A stretch of DNA of 64,000 nucleotides. Origin: JAGTVG01 sp963820995 (lineage in GTDB: Bacteria > Bacteroidota > Bacteroidia > Cytophagales > Cyclobacteriaceae). The notes beneath the pieces are model-generated. The model worked only from the letters and a program-made list of their open reading frames with translations, had not been told where the DNA came from and searched no databases. Positions within the stretch are counted from its first letter, which is position 1. Each line of letters opens with the position of its first letter. The DNA lies in the NCBI GenBank assembly GCA_963820995.1, contig CAWGCL010000015.1, positions 128,469-192,468 of the forward strand. Direction: 5' to 3'. A program made the position numbers and the translations under genes. Below are positions 17,462 through 27,219 of the stretch, piece after piece.

Positions 17462-20086
17462 TTATCTTTCAGTTAATTTGGGCGTGTTCACCAGTACACT
17501 TCTGCTGCCTCGCCCAGCTGTATTGAAAGCTTTCAATTTTGCTGAACCACTTACCTCAAATGGTCCTTCATACAGGTTTGAAGTATTATCTGGTTCACTG
17601 CCATCTGTTGTATACCGGATGACAAAACCCGGGAATGAAGTATTTGCTTCCAACTTCCCATTTCTTAAAACGGCACCCGGAGGAGCAATTCTATAATTAT
17701 ATCCTCCAAAAAGATGGTCTAACCTTGGAAACTCACGTTGAGCAATAGTATTTGCAAAAACATTCCAGGCTTTGTCGAGTGCAGCATCCCGCTCAGTTAC
17801 GTTTTCAATAGAAGCCCATAATGGAGTACCCTGCCATGCCCTTTCAGCCAATCCAAGCATTTTGGGCAAGCTGTAATATTCGAGCATATCCTGGCCTTTG
17901 ATCGTCTCACTCCAGAGCTGACCCTGAAGTCCTACTATGTTTTTGAATCCTTCAGGGCTAAGCCTTTCAAGATTCTCAAAGTCTTTAACAGGATCGAATT
18001 CGTGACCCATTGTATTGACTTTAATTGATTTGTACAGATCATATGGGATAAAACTGAAAGCTTTTTTGGTGTCGTTGAAACCGCCCCAATATCCTCCCGG
18101 TTCTTCCGGATCTTTGTTATAACCAAAATCAAAATAGAAATTATTGACGTTGCAGAGTATTACCGGATAACCACCATTGGCCAGTCGGTAACCGAGTTCC
18201 TGATTTCCCCAAATGCTGTTCCAGACATATGGCAACACATTCTGGCCTGCGAACTCTGCATTGGCTTCCCAGCTGCCATCGGGGAAAAAAGACATCGCGA
18301 CTTCTTCCCACCCCGCTATGGTCAGGTTACGTGCTTTAAGAATTTCTACAATTCGACCAAAAAAATAAGGTTGCAGATTCCTGTAATTTGAGATTTCCGG
18401 ATTCTGCTCCAAAAGATCATTGCATAGGGGTGATTTTTCCCAGGATCCAGAAGGAACCTCATCCCCGCCAGTATGTAGTGTCCTCAATGTCAATCCCGCC
18501 TCCTCATAGATCTCTATGATGTCATCAACAACTGTTTCATAGAAAGCATATGGTGCATCCTTACATACACAAATAATATTATCATTGTATAATTGAGCAG
18601 ATGAATATTCGGATTGATCATCCGGATCCGACAACAGGTACTTTTCTGCTTCTTCTTTTTTCCCTTCCTCCATTAACTTTCTGTACCTGTATTCCATCGC
18701 TTTTATTGCAGCCCTGGCGTGTCCTGGCATATTCACCTCCGGGATTACCTCAATATGCCTCGCTGTAGCAAATTGTAAGATCTCAATAAAATCCTGCCTG
18801 GTATAGAATCCACTCCCATATGATATTTCAGGATCAGGGAATGCCCCTGAACCGTAAGCTGGCGCGAGGTATTCAGAATCATCCAGCGTATGACCCCGGA
18901 ATGCTCCAATTTGAGTTAACTCAGGTAATTCCTCTATCTCTAGCCTCCAGCCTTCATCATCCGTAATATGAAAATGGAAGACATTCATTTTATAATAGGC
19001 CATTATATCCAGGAATTTCATGACTGTCTCTTTTGTCTGGAAATTTCTCCCAACATCAAAATGCATTCCCCTGTACCCGAAAGCAGGTGCATCGAAGATA
19101 TTCATAGTTTTTAATTCAATAATGGCTTGGGCCGAAGAAAAGGATTCGACAGGTAATAAAGCGATCAGGCTTTGTGTTCCATAAAAAACTCCTGCAGGAT
19201 CACTTCCGGTAATTATTACCCCTTTGTCAGGATCTATTTCCAGGCTATAGGCTTCTTTTTCAACCGCATTTACCTTAACCTGGCTGGTCTTTAGGCTAAT
19301 AATATTGGGTCCTGAAACCTGGCTTTCCATTACCATTGGTCTTTTCCCCATTAATTTATCCAATTGATCTGCAAGGAGGGAGGCTTCATTTTTCAGGTCG
19401 GGCTGATGATGAACCATCAAGTTTCCTCTTAGTTTTACCTTTCCTTCCTTTTCAACAAGATGGACAGGTGTCGGAATGATCTGTTTCAGTTCACTCTTAT
19501 CCAGGATTTTAAGCTTTTTATTCTGTTCAAATTGCCAATCAGCTGTGGGGATGGGTGTTTGGTCATCACGATGCCTGTTGATTTGTTCCGCTTTAGTAAA
19601 TGGAAGGATCTTTATATCATTTACCGGAACTCTGTTGATCTCAATTCCCTCGGAATCAGTATATACGAAATACACACCGGAAGGAGCATCGGATTTTTTA
19701 ATCATCCAGGCCTCACCTTCAAATGGAATTTCAAGCGTTTCTCCAGGACCGAGGTTGAATTTTTCGGTTGGCGCCATTCTGTAAAAATCACCATTGATAT
19801 GTTCTATCCGTACTATATCAGGAATCGATTCGGGAATAGGCAACCTGGTAACCATATTATAATACATATTCCAGCCATCGTTACCCAATGTTGTTTTACT
19901 ATTATTTTGCAGTATAAATTTTGCCAGGAATTTTGCGCTTTCAGCAATGTCGTTGCTGACCAACTCAAAGGAAACTTGTATTTCTCCCTCTTTTGGGATC
20001 ATATCATCTTTGTTTTCTTTTACTGAGCAGGCCCATACACTCAGGAAGATTAATAATACAGATACTATAAAAGTAAATCTTTTCAT
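17462..20086 (-). CDS. GH20 beta-N-acetylhexosaminidase, chitobiase-like lipoprotein
   Basis: 874 residues. A lipoprotein leader (SVWAC) is followed by a CHB_HEX-like carbohydrate-binding domain (about 30-175), a GH20b alpha/beta domain (about 205-330), the catalytic TIM barrel and a C-terminal CHB_HEX_C/Fn3-like domain (TDGSEPDNTSNLYEGPF). Barrel motifs include HFHITDDEGWRLEIEELP near 370 and the catalytic Asp-Glu pair in TGGDEVPSGSW near 540, which act by substrate-assisted catalysis on the acetamido group. This four-domain plan is that of Serratia/Vibrio chitobiase, so chito-oligosaccharides or GlcNAc-terminated glycans are likely substrates. It is divergent from the NagX-like gene across 116 bases, suggesting shared control. 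Intact. Confidence 0.95.
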   Translation of the reverse strand: MKRFTFIVSVLLIFLSVWACSVKENKDDMIPKEGEIQVSFELVSNDIAESAKFLAKFILQNNSKTTLGNDGWNMYYNMVTRLPIPESIPDIVRIEHINGDFYRMAPTEKFNLGPGETLEIPFEGEAWMIKKSDAPSGVYFVYTDSEGIEINRVPVNDIKILPFTKAEQINRHRDDQTPIPTADWQFEQNKKLKILDKSELKQIIPTPVHLVEKEGKVKLRGNLMVHHQPDLKNEASLLADQLDKLMGKRPMVMESQVSGPNIISLKTSQVKVNAVEKEAYSLEIDPDKGVIITGSDPAGVFYGTQSLIALLPVESFSSAQAIIELKTMNIFDAPAFGYRGMHFDVGRNFQTKETVMKFLDIMAYYKMNVFHFHITDDEGWRLEIEELPELTQIGAFRGHTLDDSEYLAPAYGSGAFPDPEISYGSGFYTRQDFIEILQFATARHIEVIPEVNMPGHARAAIKAMEYRYRKLMEEGKKEEAEKYLLSDPDDQSEYSSAQLYNDNIICVCKDAPYAFYETVVDDIIEIYEEAGLTLRTLHTGGDEVPSGSWEKSPLCNDLLEQNPEISNYRNLQPYFFGRIVEILKARNLTIAGWEEVAMSFFPDGSWEANAEFAGQNVLPYVWNSIWGNQELGYRLANGGYPVILCNVNNFYFDFGYNKDPEEPGGYWGGFNDTKKAFSFIPYDLYKSIKVNTMGHEFDPVKDFENLERLSPEGFKNIVGLQGQLWSETIKGQDMLEYYSLPKMLGLAERAWQGTPLWASIENVTERDAALDKAWNVFANTIAQREFPRLDHLFGGYNYRIAPPGAVLRNGKLEANTSFPGFVIRYTTDGSEPDNTSNLYEGPFEVSGSAKLKAFNTAGRGSRSVLVNTPKLTER

Positions 20087-20202
20087 CGGGTTATGAATTA
20101 AAGAATATCAAACAGTTTTATAAAAATTAGTAGATTAGAGGTCGTACAATATTATCAATGTTTTTATTTTTATTGGAAAATTTCGATAACTAATTTTTTT
20201 CT

Positions 20203-21432
20203 ATGAGTGATTTATCCGTTTCAAGGCAAATCTCCACACAAAGATTAATTTCATTGGATGCACTTAGGGGATTTACAATTGCCGCCATGGTGATTGTAAA
20301 TGATCCGGGATCATGGGATGCTGTATATGCCCCTTTATTACATGCAAGCTGGCATGGGATAACAGCAACTGACCTGATCTTTCCCTTCTTTATTTTTATC
20401 GTGGGGGTGTCTATTTCCTTTGCCTATACCAAGCGCATGGCGGCGAAAGTCCCCAAAAAAGATATTTATAAGAAAATAATATGGCGGGCCTTTAAGATAT
20501 ATGCTGTTGGTATTTGTCTATGGGTTTTCGGACGATTTGACTTTCTTGAATTCCGTTTGGTCGCTGAGATCCGCTGGGTAGGGGTATTGCCGAGAATCGC
20601 AGTCGTATTCCTTTTTGGTGCTATCATATTCCTGAACACAGATTGGAAAAAGCAGATAGGTATCTCAGTAGCGCTTCTGGTAGGATATTGGTTGATTATG
20701 GCTCTAGTTCCGGTACCCATTGATGAAGTGATCCATCAGGCGCTAGCCACCGGAACAGTCATTAGTTCCGATGGGATAATACCGATAGGGGAAATAACTA
20801 AACTATCAAATGGATTTATAGCCGCAAATTTTGAACCCGGAACCAACCTGGCTGCCTGGATGGACAGGGCCCTGGTGCCTGGATATTTATGGGAGAGAAC
20901 ATGGGATCCGGAAGGATTGTTAAGTACCCTACCAGCGCTGGCCACAGCAATAATTGGAATGCTGGTTGGAAGGATATTGCTTACTGTAAAAGATCCATAT
21001 AAAAAACTGACCTATCTGTTTTTTACTGGTTTTTCCTTATTGTTCGTAGCGGAATTATGGAGTTACATCTTCCCACTTAATAAAAATCTCTGGTCCAGTT
21101 CCTTTGCTTTATTTACTGGCGGACTGGCAACGATGGGCCTCGCTGCATGTATCCTGATCATCGATGTATGGGGATATGTGAAATGGACAAGATTGGGCAG
21201 GGTTTATGGTGCAAATGCCATTTCGGCATATGTCCTGGCCGGAATGCTTACGCTGCTATTTTACCGTGACAGTTTATGGGGGATCTCATTTAGCAGGACA
21301 TTTATGGAATACATGACAGGAATTGGAGTGGCTGCTAAATTCGCCTCATTGATGTATGCCGTCATGTACATGCTGATCATCTATATACCGACTTATATCC
21401 TGTACAGGAAAAAAATATTCATAAAACTCTAG
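20203..21432 (+). CDS. NagX/DUF5009-type membrane protein (heparan-glucosaminide acetyltransferase-like)
   Basis: 409 residues with about ten membrane spans. The N-terminus RLISLDALRGFTIAAMVIVN followed by HASWHGITATDLIFPFFIFIVG is diagnostic of the DUF5009/HGSNAT-like acyltransferase family, with the His in HASWHG thought to be the catalytic one. Bacterial members (NagX) sit in GlcNAc and chitin utilisation loci and are proposed to move or acetylate/deacetylate amino sugars at the inner membrane; the exact reaction is not established. Here it is divergent from the GH20 chitobiase gene, consistent with that role. Full length and undamaged. Confidence 0.88.
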   Translation: MSDLSVSRQISTQRLISLDALRGFTIAAMVIVNDPGSWDAVYAPLLHASWHGITATDLIFPFFIFIVGVSISFAYTKRMAAKVPKKDIYKKIIWRAFKIYAVGICLWVFGRFDFLEFRLVAEIRWVGVLPRIAVVFLFGAIIFLNTDWKKQIGISVALLVGYWLIMALVPVPIDEVIHQALATGTVISSDGIIPIGEITKLSNGFIAANFEPGTNLAAWMDRALVPGYLWERTWDPEGLLSTLPALATAIIGMLVGRILLTVKDPYKKLTYLFFTGFSLLFVAELWSYIFPLNKNLWSSSFALFTGGLATMGLAACILIIDVWGYVKWTRLGRVYGANAISAYVLAGMLTLLFYRDSLWGISFSRTFMEYMTGIGVAAKFASLMYAVMYMLIIYIPTYILYRKKIFIKL

Positions 21433-21852
21433 GAAATAGAATAATCCAAAATCCAAGATAATATCCTTCTGGCCCATATAAAAGGGTACTGATCCCATAT
21501 GATAGACTATATGCTATTATATTAGCTTTATAGTTACGGGATCGTTTAAAAGCAGTTTTCAGATTCAATTCACGAGATTATAATCAAAAGCGGAAAATTA
21601 CTGGAATTCTGACGTTTCATATTTGATGATTTCTGGAGAAAAACATGTAATTCATACTCTTCGAAACTGGTTTTTGTCCTTCTCAATGGATTTCTAACCC
21701 TCTTATATGCAAGACATGAATGTAAGAGCCTGGAAATGACGCTAGTCAAATTTGAATCGAAAGCGGACCATTATTCTATCTCCAATTGGCATCACTTATC
21801 CGGCCAAAAAGTACACTCAACCTCCACCTTGGTGCAATTTTCCAGATAAATA
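21433..21852. other. Intergenic stretch, no gene seen
   Basis: 420 bases between the convergent NagX-like and VOC genes. All frames are short and none has a recognisable family signature. No strong hairpin with a T tail or tandem repeat was noticed. Confidence 0.5.
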
Positions 21853-22260
21853 TTAAAGGTTGGAGATGGTTCCTGTCAATTTCGAATCCACCGGCTCCCA
21901 AAGTTCAATCTTATTTCCTTCCGGATCCATGATCCAGCCAAACTTTCCATATTCATACTCCTCGATCTCTCCCACTATCTCTACGCCTTCCTCTTTCAAT
22001 ACTTCCAGTAATTTCTCCAGATTTTCAACCCGGTAATTAAACATAAAATCCTTTTTGCTTGGAGAAAAATACCTGGTATTATCTGAAAAAGGGCTCCATG
22101 CAGTATATCCTTTATGGTCTGGATCATTATGTTCCCTCCAGATGAAGGCACCGCCATATTGATCTGATTTTATACCCAGATGGTCATTATACCATTTTTT
22201 TACTTCATCAGGCTCTTTACATTTAAAGAAAATGCCCCCTATTCCTGTTACCCGTTTCAT
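21853..22260 (-). CDS. VOC superfamily protein (glyoxalase/bleomycin-resistance fold)
   Basis: 135 residues with two beta-alpha-beta-beta-beta modules: MKRVTGIGGIFFKCKEPDEVKKWY at the start and an ending EYEYGKFGWIMDPEGNKIELWEP that is the classic VOC C-terminal strand, with a metal-ligand-type Glu. The middle contains a CxxxDxxxVKKW-like helix. Members are metal-dependent lyases, dioxygenases, antibiotic-binding proteins or epimerases; the sequence alone does not separate these. Cytoplasmic. It lies between a pyruvate kinase-like gene (104 bases upstream on the same strand) and an empty region. Confidence 0.88.
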   Translation of the reverse strand: MKRVTGIGGIFFKCKEPDEVKKWYNDHLGIKSDQYGGAFIWREHNDPDHKGYTAWSPFSDNTRYFSPSKKDFMFNYRVENLEKLLEVLKEEGVEIVGEIEEYEYGKFGWIMDPEGNKIELWEPVDSKLTGTISNL

Positions 22261-22363
22261 ATGCTTTGTTTTTTGATGGTTCTTAGTTATAATCTTATGA
22301 TCCCGGCTAAACCTGGTACTATTAATCTTGTAAAATAGAAATTTAAGTTTAGAGATCTTAATT

Positions 22364-24196
22364 TCAATCCAAATCCTGCATTCTGACTTTTGGTTTTCTG
22401 CTGTCGGTCGATTTTTGCATGCTCCTAATGATACTGTCCAGCATATTTATCGCAGCAATGATGTGAGGGCCTTTATTCAGCATGATACAATCCGCCCTTT
22501 GCGCCATAGCAGCATCGGTAATCTCCGCCCTGGAGGGTCGCCCTTTCTTAGCCAGGTTCTCAAGGACCTGAGTAGCCCATATGTCAGGTATATGCGCAGC
22601 GGAACATAGTTTCAATATTTCTTCCTGAACTTCGGCAAGCTTTTGCCAACCTACCTCAACTGCCAGGTCACCCCGTGCGATCATAACACCTATAGGATGT
22701 AATTGCATGGCATTCAGTAAAATTTCAGGAAGGTTACTATATCCCTGTTTAGTTTCAATTTTCAGAATAACACCTAAATGAGTTCCTTTCATTTCTTTAA
22801 GTGCGTTTTTAATATCCTCAACATCTTCTGTGCTATTCACAAATGACACATTCACTACATCCGCGTATTTTGCAATGAATTTAAGGTCCTCCTTGTCTTT
22901 ACGTGTTAATCCCCGTAAATTCAAAGTGCTTTCGGGAAGATTGATGCCTTTGTCGGCCCTTAATGTTGAACCTTTGTCATCCGCCCAACTTATGCGAACT
23001 ACCAGTTTATCCTTTTTCTTTTCTTCTATAAATCCTTCGATTTTTCCATCATCGAGCAAAACTGGTTCGCCGATCTTGGTATCGATGAATATCTCTTTAA
23101 GCGAACATGATATATGGGCTGGTTTTTGAACACTTCCGTCTTCCTTTATAATGGCTGGGGCTCCGGGGTTTTCTTTATGATGAATGATCAGTTGATCTCC
23201 TCGCCGTAAAAGAATTTTTTCCTCCAATGGGATTAGTTCACCCACTATTGTAGTAATCTTTTCTTTGCTTTCCTTTTTGACAATATGAAGCCTTGTGCCA
23301 GTCCTGATATAGGTAGTATCGTTGGTTGTGGCCCATTTTCCCCTGAAGCTTTCCTCTATGATCTTAATCTTTCTCTTTTTTCCTCTGGCATCCATTAATT
23401 GTACAACGGTTCCTTTTCTCAGCTTTTTATACCATGCTCTCTCTACAGGCAAAAATGGGATGTTAATATCCTCGGATGGTTCATCCGGGGGGGCGATCCA
23501 GAAACGGACAGGATTGACCACAATACCATAGTCATTCTTCTCCGGTTTTAAACGTATTACTTTTGGCCCGGTCCGCATATGTCCTGTCCGGAATTTGGGG
23601 CCACTAAGGTCCATGCAAATCCGGCATTCCTTCCCTGTTTCCTGCTTGGCCTGATGTATATTATCAATCATCATCTTCCACTGTTCCGGCCCATCATGGG
23701 CACAATTGATCCTGAAGCAATTAATATTGGCTTTTAACAGTCCAATAACGAGGTCATAATCATAAGCAGCATCGATGGGAAGGGTGACCATAATACGCGT
23801 GATCCGGTCAGCGATCTCAGGGCCCAGCAGGGATGTTGTATTGATTTTCTGGAAATTATACCCTTCTTTAAACTTTTCTTTTTTAATGTTTTCAAAGCCA
23901 AAATCAGGAATAAGGATTTTCCGGATATTGTTTAATACTGCTTCAATACTGCTCTTAATATGACGCTCGTCTTTTGATAATTGAGAAATGCCAAAAGATT
24001 CCAGCGTTTCTTTAATATTATCGAAATCGAGCTGCCTGAAAGCAAGGTATAATATAAGATTCTGTGCAGATTGCCTGTAGGCAGGGTGTATTTTATCGAG
24101 GTCCTCAGCATATGTTATAGTAAGTTTTTCTGCTGTGGCGAGAACATCTTCCAGCTTTACAATTATCTGTTCTAATTTCTTTTGGCCTGGTGACAT
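22364..24196 (-). CDS. Atypical pyruvate kinase-like protein, N-terminally extended, lacking the C-terminal domain
   Basis: 610 residues. The first 130 or so are a helical extension not found in standard pyruvate kinase. The barrel then starts with ITRIMVTLPIDAAYDYDLV, and the usual RxNFSHG is altered to RINCAHDG. DLSGPKFRTG, the catalytic Lys in LGVILKIETKQGYSNL, and the metal-binding MIARGDLAVEVGW are conserved. A long B-domain-like insertion lies between about residues 220 and 400. After RPSRAEITDAAMAQRADCIMLNKG the protein ends, so the C-terminal allosteric domain is missing. It may transfer phosphate between a PEP-like compound and ADP with altered regulation, or have another substrate. 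Cytoplasmic. No operon partners are obvious; an SDR gene ends 94 bases upstream of the start on the same strand. Confidence 0.8.
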   Translation of the reverse strand: MSPGQKKLEQIIVKLEDVLATAEKLTITYAEDLDKIHPAYRQSAQNLILYLAFRQLDFDNIKETLESFGISQLSKDERHIKSSIEAVLNNIRKILIPDFGFENIKKEKFKEGYNFQKINTTSLLGPEIADRITRIMVTLPIDAAYDYDLVIGLLKANINCFRINCAHDGPEQWKMMIDNIHQAKQETGKECRICMDLSGPKFRTGHMRTGPKVIRLKPEKNDYGIVVNPVRFWIAPPDEPSEDINIPFLPVERAWYKKLRKGTVVQLMDARGKKRKIKIIEESFRGKWATTNDTTYIRTGTRLHIVKKESKEKITTIVGELIPLEEKILLRRGDQLIIHHKENPGAPAIIKEDGSVQKPAHISCSLKEIFIDTKIGEPVLLDDGKIEGFIEEKKKDKLVVRISWADDKGSTLRADKGINLPESTLNLRGLTRKDKEDLKFIAKYADVVNVSFVNSTEDVEDIKNALKEMKGTHLGVILKIETKQGYSNLPEILLNAMQLHPIGVMIARGDLAVEVGWQKLAEVQEEILKLCSAAHIPDIWATQVLENLAKKGRPSRAEITDAAMAQRADCIMLNKGPHIIAAINMLDSIIRSMQKSTDSRKPKVRMQDLD

Positions 24197-24289
24197 ATCA
24201 GGTATATTAATATTGAAGCTTATGCAATATAGTTAAATCATATTATTTAGTATTAAGTACGATGGCCGTTAAAAAGAAATCTCCAGGAT

Positions 24290-25096
24290 TTATTTAAAGG
24301 GAGAGTCTTTTTCTTTTGCCATGTGCTCGTATACCTTTTTATCCATCCATCCGGGTATCCATTTATTTAAAAAAACCACCAGTTTGCCCTGGGTAGTTAG
24401 CACGATATCCCGTTTTTTCCTTTTTATCCCATTTAAAATGCTTTTTGCAACCTTTTCTGATGTCATCATTTTATCCTCATCGCGTGGGGATTCACCTTGC
24501 TCCATGCCATCCTTGTTCAGGGCTGCATTCCGGATATTTGTACCAGTGAATCCCGGACTGACCACAAGTACATGGACACCAAGGTTCATTACCTCGGTAC
24601 GCAAAGCTTCTAAAAAACCTTCCATAGCATACTTGGATGCTGAATAGGCCGATCTTGCCGGAGTACCACGATGGCCGTTTATGGAAGATACACCTACAAT
24701 TGTACCCTTCGATTCAATAATATACGGCAAGGCATATTTGGTTGCATAGACAGTGCCATAGAAATTAATATCCATTACTTTCTTAAATACCTCAAGATCG
24801 GAATCATTAAAGAGAGCCCTCATTGATATTCCTGCATTATTGATAAGAATATCGATCCTTCCGTATTTTTCAATAGTTTGTTCAATTAATCTTTTATTCT
24901 CTTTTTCATCACTAACATCCATTATATACCCTGAATGTTCTACACCCAGATCACTCAGGCTATTTTTAACTACTTCCAGCCTTTCTTTATTCCTCCCGGT
25001 AAATACAATTTTAGCGCCTTCCTTGCCGAATTCCTCAGCACAAGCTTTTCCAATCCCTGATGTGGCCCCCGTAATGATTACAACTTTATCTTGCAT
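24290..25096 (-). CDS. Short-chain dehydrogenase/reductase
   Basis: 268 residues of classical SDR: TGATSGIGKA nucleotide loop at residues 9-18, NNAGIS near 86, catalytic Ser in VGVSSINGHRG and YSASKYAMEGF (Tyr-x3-Lys) near 155. The C-terminal tail has a basic, hydrophobic end (KRDIVLTTQGKLVVFLNKWIPG) of the DHRS7/acyl-glycerone-like branch, where the tail can contact membranes. NAD(P)-dependent oxidation or reduction of an alcohol or ketone; substrate unknown. Cytoplasmic. The same-strand neighbour downstream is the pyruvate kinase-like gene. Confidence 0.88.
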   Translation of the reverse strand: MQDKVVIITGATSGIGKACAEEFGKEGAKIVFTGRNKERLEVVKNSLSDLGVEHSGYIMDVSDEKENKRLIEQTIEKYGRIDILINNAGISMRALFNDSDLEVFKKVMDINFYGTVYATKYALPYIIESKGTIVGVSSINGHRGTPARSAYSASKYAMEGFLEALRTEVMNLGVHVLVVSPGFTGTNIRNAALNKDGMEQGESPRDEDKMMTSEKVAKSILNGIKRKKRDIVLTTQGKLVVFLNKWIPGWMDKKVYEHMAKEKDSPFK

Positions 25097-25288
25097 GGAT
25101 ATATTAGTAAAATTTACCTGATTAAAATTATATAAATTATAAATAAATACCGCATTGGATCTGGTTCATATTAAAAGGTCCTGTTTTTTGTGCCTATAAA
25201 ATAGTGTTTCTGCTATTTTCCTATAAGGGTATAGGATTGTATAATCATTTCTCTTCAAGAGGTTTTAATTAATAGCCAAAATAGACGA

Positions 25289-25316
25289 TTGCCATATCCA
25301 ATAATGTTTAACTTTG
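25289..25316 (+). promoter_or_regulatory. Bacteroidota promoter reaching to the rlmD start codon
   Basis: TTG (25289-25291), 17 bases, then TAACTTTG (25309-25316) matches TTG-N-TAnnTTTG. The first ATG of rlmD begins at 25318, only one base after the -7 element, so transcription would begin at or inside the first codons and the transcript would be leaderless or start at the ATG at 25324. Confidence 0.5.
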
Positions 25317-25317
25317 C

Positions 25318-26721
25318 ATGATAATGATAAGAAAAGGAGATATTCTGGAAGAAATACTGGTTGAGGATTTTGCTGCCGAATCGAAATGCGTGGCAAAAAT
25401 TGATGGCCAGGTGATATTTATCGAACAGACTGCCCCAGGGGATGTTGTGGATATCAGGATCATCAGGAAGAAAAAAAATTACCTTGAAGCAAGACCGGTT
25501 TATTATCATTCTTTTTCCTCAAAGCGTCAGACACCCTTTTGCGTTCATTATGGTACCTGTGGCGGATGCAAGTGGCAGCACATTCAATATCCGGATCAAT
25601 TAGAATTTAAACAACAGCAGATCCTGGATCAACTGGAGAGAATTGGCCATCAAAAAGAGATAAAGTATGAGCCCATATTTGGTGCAAGTCATCATGTCGC
25701 ATACCGTAATAAGCTGGAATTTACATTTACTGACCAGAGGTGGCTCACACATGATGAAATAAATTCCGGGAAGACTTTCGAGCGAAATGGACTTGGATTT
25801 CATAAACCGGGTCAGTTTGACAAAGTTTTGGATATTGAAAAATGTTACTTGCAGCCTGATATGTCTAACAAGATCCGGCTAAAAGTAAAAGAAATAGCCT
25901 TACAAGAAAATATTCCCTTTTATAATATTAGAGAACGCAAGGGATTTCTGAGAAACCTGATCGTCAGGAACAGTAACAGTGATGAATGGATGGTCATTCT
26001 TCAAGTAGGATTTGAAAACGGGGAATGGATAGAAAAGATATTGAATGAACTAATGAATACCTTTCCAGAGATTACCAGCCTTTATTATCTGGTAAATTCC
26101 AAAGGAAATGAAAGCTATTATGATCTGGAGGCAGTTCATTTTGCAGGTAACAATTATATGATCCAGAAAATGGAAGATTTGGAGTTCAGGATCAGCCCGA
26201 AATCATTTTTCCAGACAAATTCAGATCAGGCTTATGAATTATACAAATTTGTAAGGGAATTCGCAGAACTTGAAAAGACTGACATCGTTTATGATTTGTA
26301 TACCGGGACAGGGACCATAGCAAATTTCATCGCGAGGCAGGTAAAAAAGGTTGTTGGGCTGGAATACGTATCGGAGGCAATAGAGGATGCGAAAATTAAT
26401 TCAAAAATTAATCGAATCACAAATACTATGTTTCTGGAGGGTGATATTGCTATAATATTTAATGAAGCCTTCCTTGATGAGCATGGGAATCCGGATGTGA
26501 TCATTACCGATCCTCCACGTGCAGGAATGCATAGAGATGTTATCGCTGCGATTTTAAAAACTTCTGCAAGAAGAATCGTTTACGTAAGTTGTAATCCTGC
26601 CACTCAAGCCAGAGATATTGATTTACTCAATGACAGGTATCGGCTTGTTAAATCCCAGGCTATTGACATGTTTCCACATACACATCATATTGAAAATATT
26701 GTTGTTCTTGATATAAAATAG
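25318..26721 (+). CDS. rlmD: 23S rRNA (uracil-5-)-methyltransferase RlmD
   Basis: 467 residues of the TrmA/RlmCD family. A TRAM RNA-binding domain occupies residues 1-65 (RKGDILEEILVEDFAAESKCVAK), followed by the [4Fe-4S] cysteines C75, C81 and C84 in CVHYGTCGGCKW with a later Cys near 175. The SAM domain has VYDLYTGTGTIANF, the TDPPRAGMH motif and the catalytic Cys in VYVSCNPATQARDI. It methylates C5 of a uracil in 23S rRNA (U1939 in E. coli). The in-frame ATG at 25324 is an alternative start given the promoter position. The next gene begins one base after the stop, so they form an operon. Confidence 0.92.
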   Translation: MIMIRKGDILEEILVEDFAAESKCVAKIDGQVIFIEQTAPGDVVDIRIIRKKKNYLEARPVYYHSFSSKRQTPFCVHYGTCGGCKWQHIQYPDQLEFKQQQILDQLERIGHQKEIKYEPIFGASHHVAYRNKLEFTFTDQRWLTHDEINSGKTFERNGLGFHKPGQFDKVLDIEKCYLQPDMSNKIRLKVKEIALQENIPFYNIRERKGFLRNLIVRNSNSDEWMVILQVGFENGEWIEKILNELMNTFPEITSLYYLVNSKGNESYYDLEAVHFAGNNYMIQKMEDLEFRISPKSFFQTNSDQAYELYKFVREFAELEKTDIVYDLYTGTGTIANFIARQVKKVVGLEYVSEAIEDAKINSKINRITNTMFLEGDIAIIFNEAFLDEHGNPDVIITDPPRAGMHRDVIAAILKTSARRIVYVSCNPATQARDIDLLNDRYRLVKSQAIDMFPHTHHIENIVVLDIK

Positions 26722-26722
26722 A

Positions 26723-27109
26723 ATGAGTCATAATGATATTATAAACAATGATCCCGAACTGAATGGGAAATTCCTTGGCCAGATAACCCAGGATTTTGTA
26801 AAAGTTTCAGATAACATTAAGGAAGCCTCTTATCAGATAAGGAAAAATGGATTTTCAGATTACCCGATATTCCCTGTTTCCAAAGACCAACTCCCCATAG
26901 GACAATTGCTTTATGGCAAGGAAGACCTGAACCTTGATTGGAATTATTATGCATCTTATCTTGATGAGTTCTTGCAAAGAAAACTAATTGATAATGAGAA
27001 AGTTAAGGCTTTTCAGGATACGTATAAGGATCCTGATGAATACTGTTGTATGTTTCTGGTCAATGAAAAAATGACCAGTTTCATTTATATTCCATATCCA
27101 ATTGATTAG
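26723..27109 (+). CDS. Conserved hypothetical protein coupled to rlmD
   Basis: 128 residues, soluble, acidic, no signal peptide or membrane segment. The sequence holds FVKVSDNIKEASYQIRKNGFSDYPIFPVSK and a C-terminal YCCMFLVNEKMTSFIYIPYPID. I do not recognise a named family, although proteins of this look beside rlmD recur in Bacteroidota. The ATG follows the rlmD stop by one base, so translation is probably coupled. No function is proposed. Confidence 0.8.
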   Translation: MSHNDIINNDPELNGKFLGQITQDFVKVSDNIKEASYQIRKNGFSDYPIFPVSKDQLPIGQLLYGKEDLNLDWNYYASYLDEFLQRKLIDNEKVKAFQDTYKDPDEYCCMFLVNEKMTSFIYIPYPID

Positions 27110-27219
27110 ATTGTATTCTTTCTATGTTGAGAAGAATTAAAAACATTAAAATTTTTTTTTCGTTATCTTTATACACACATGAAATCTCAGTAAGAGGAAT
27201 CTGTGGTGTATCAGGAATT

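Noticed and set aside
19460..20026. Long open frame antisense to the GH20 gene
   Set aside because: Low-complexity translation with no family signal; a shadow of the GH20 coding strand.
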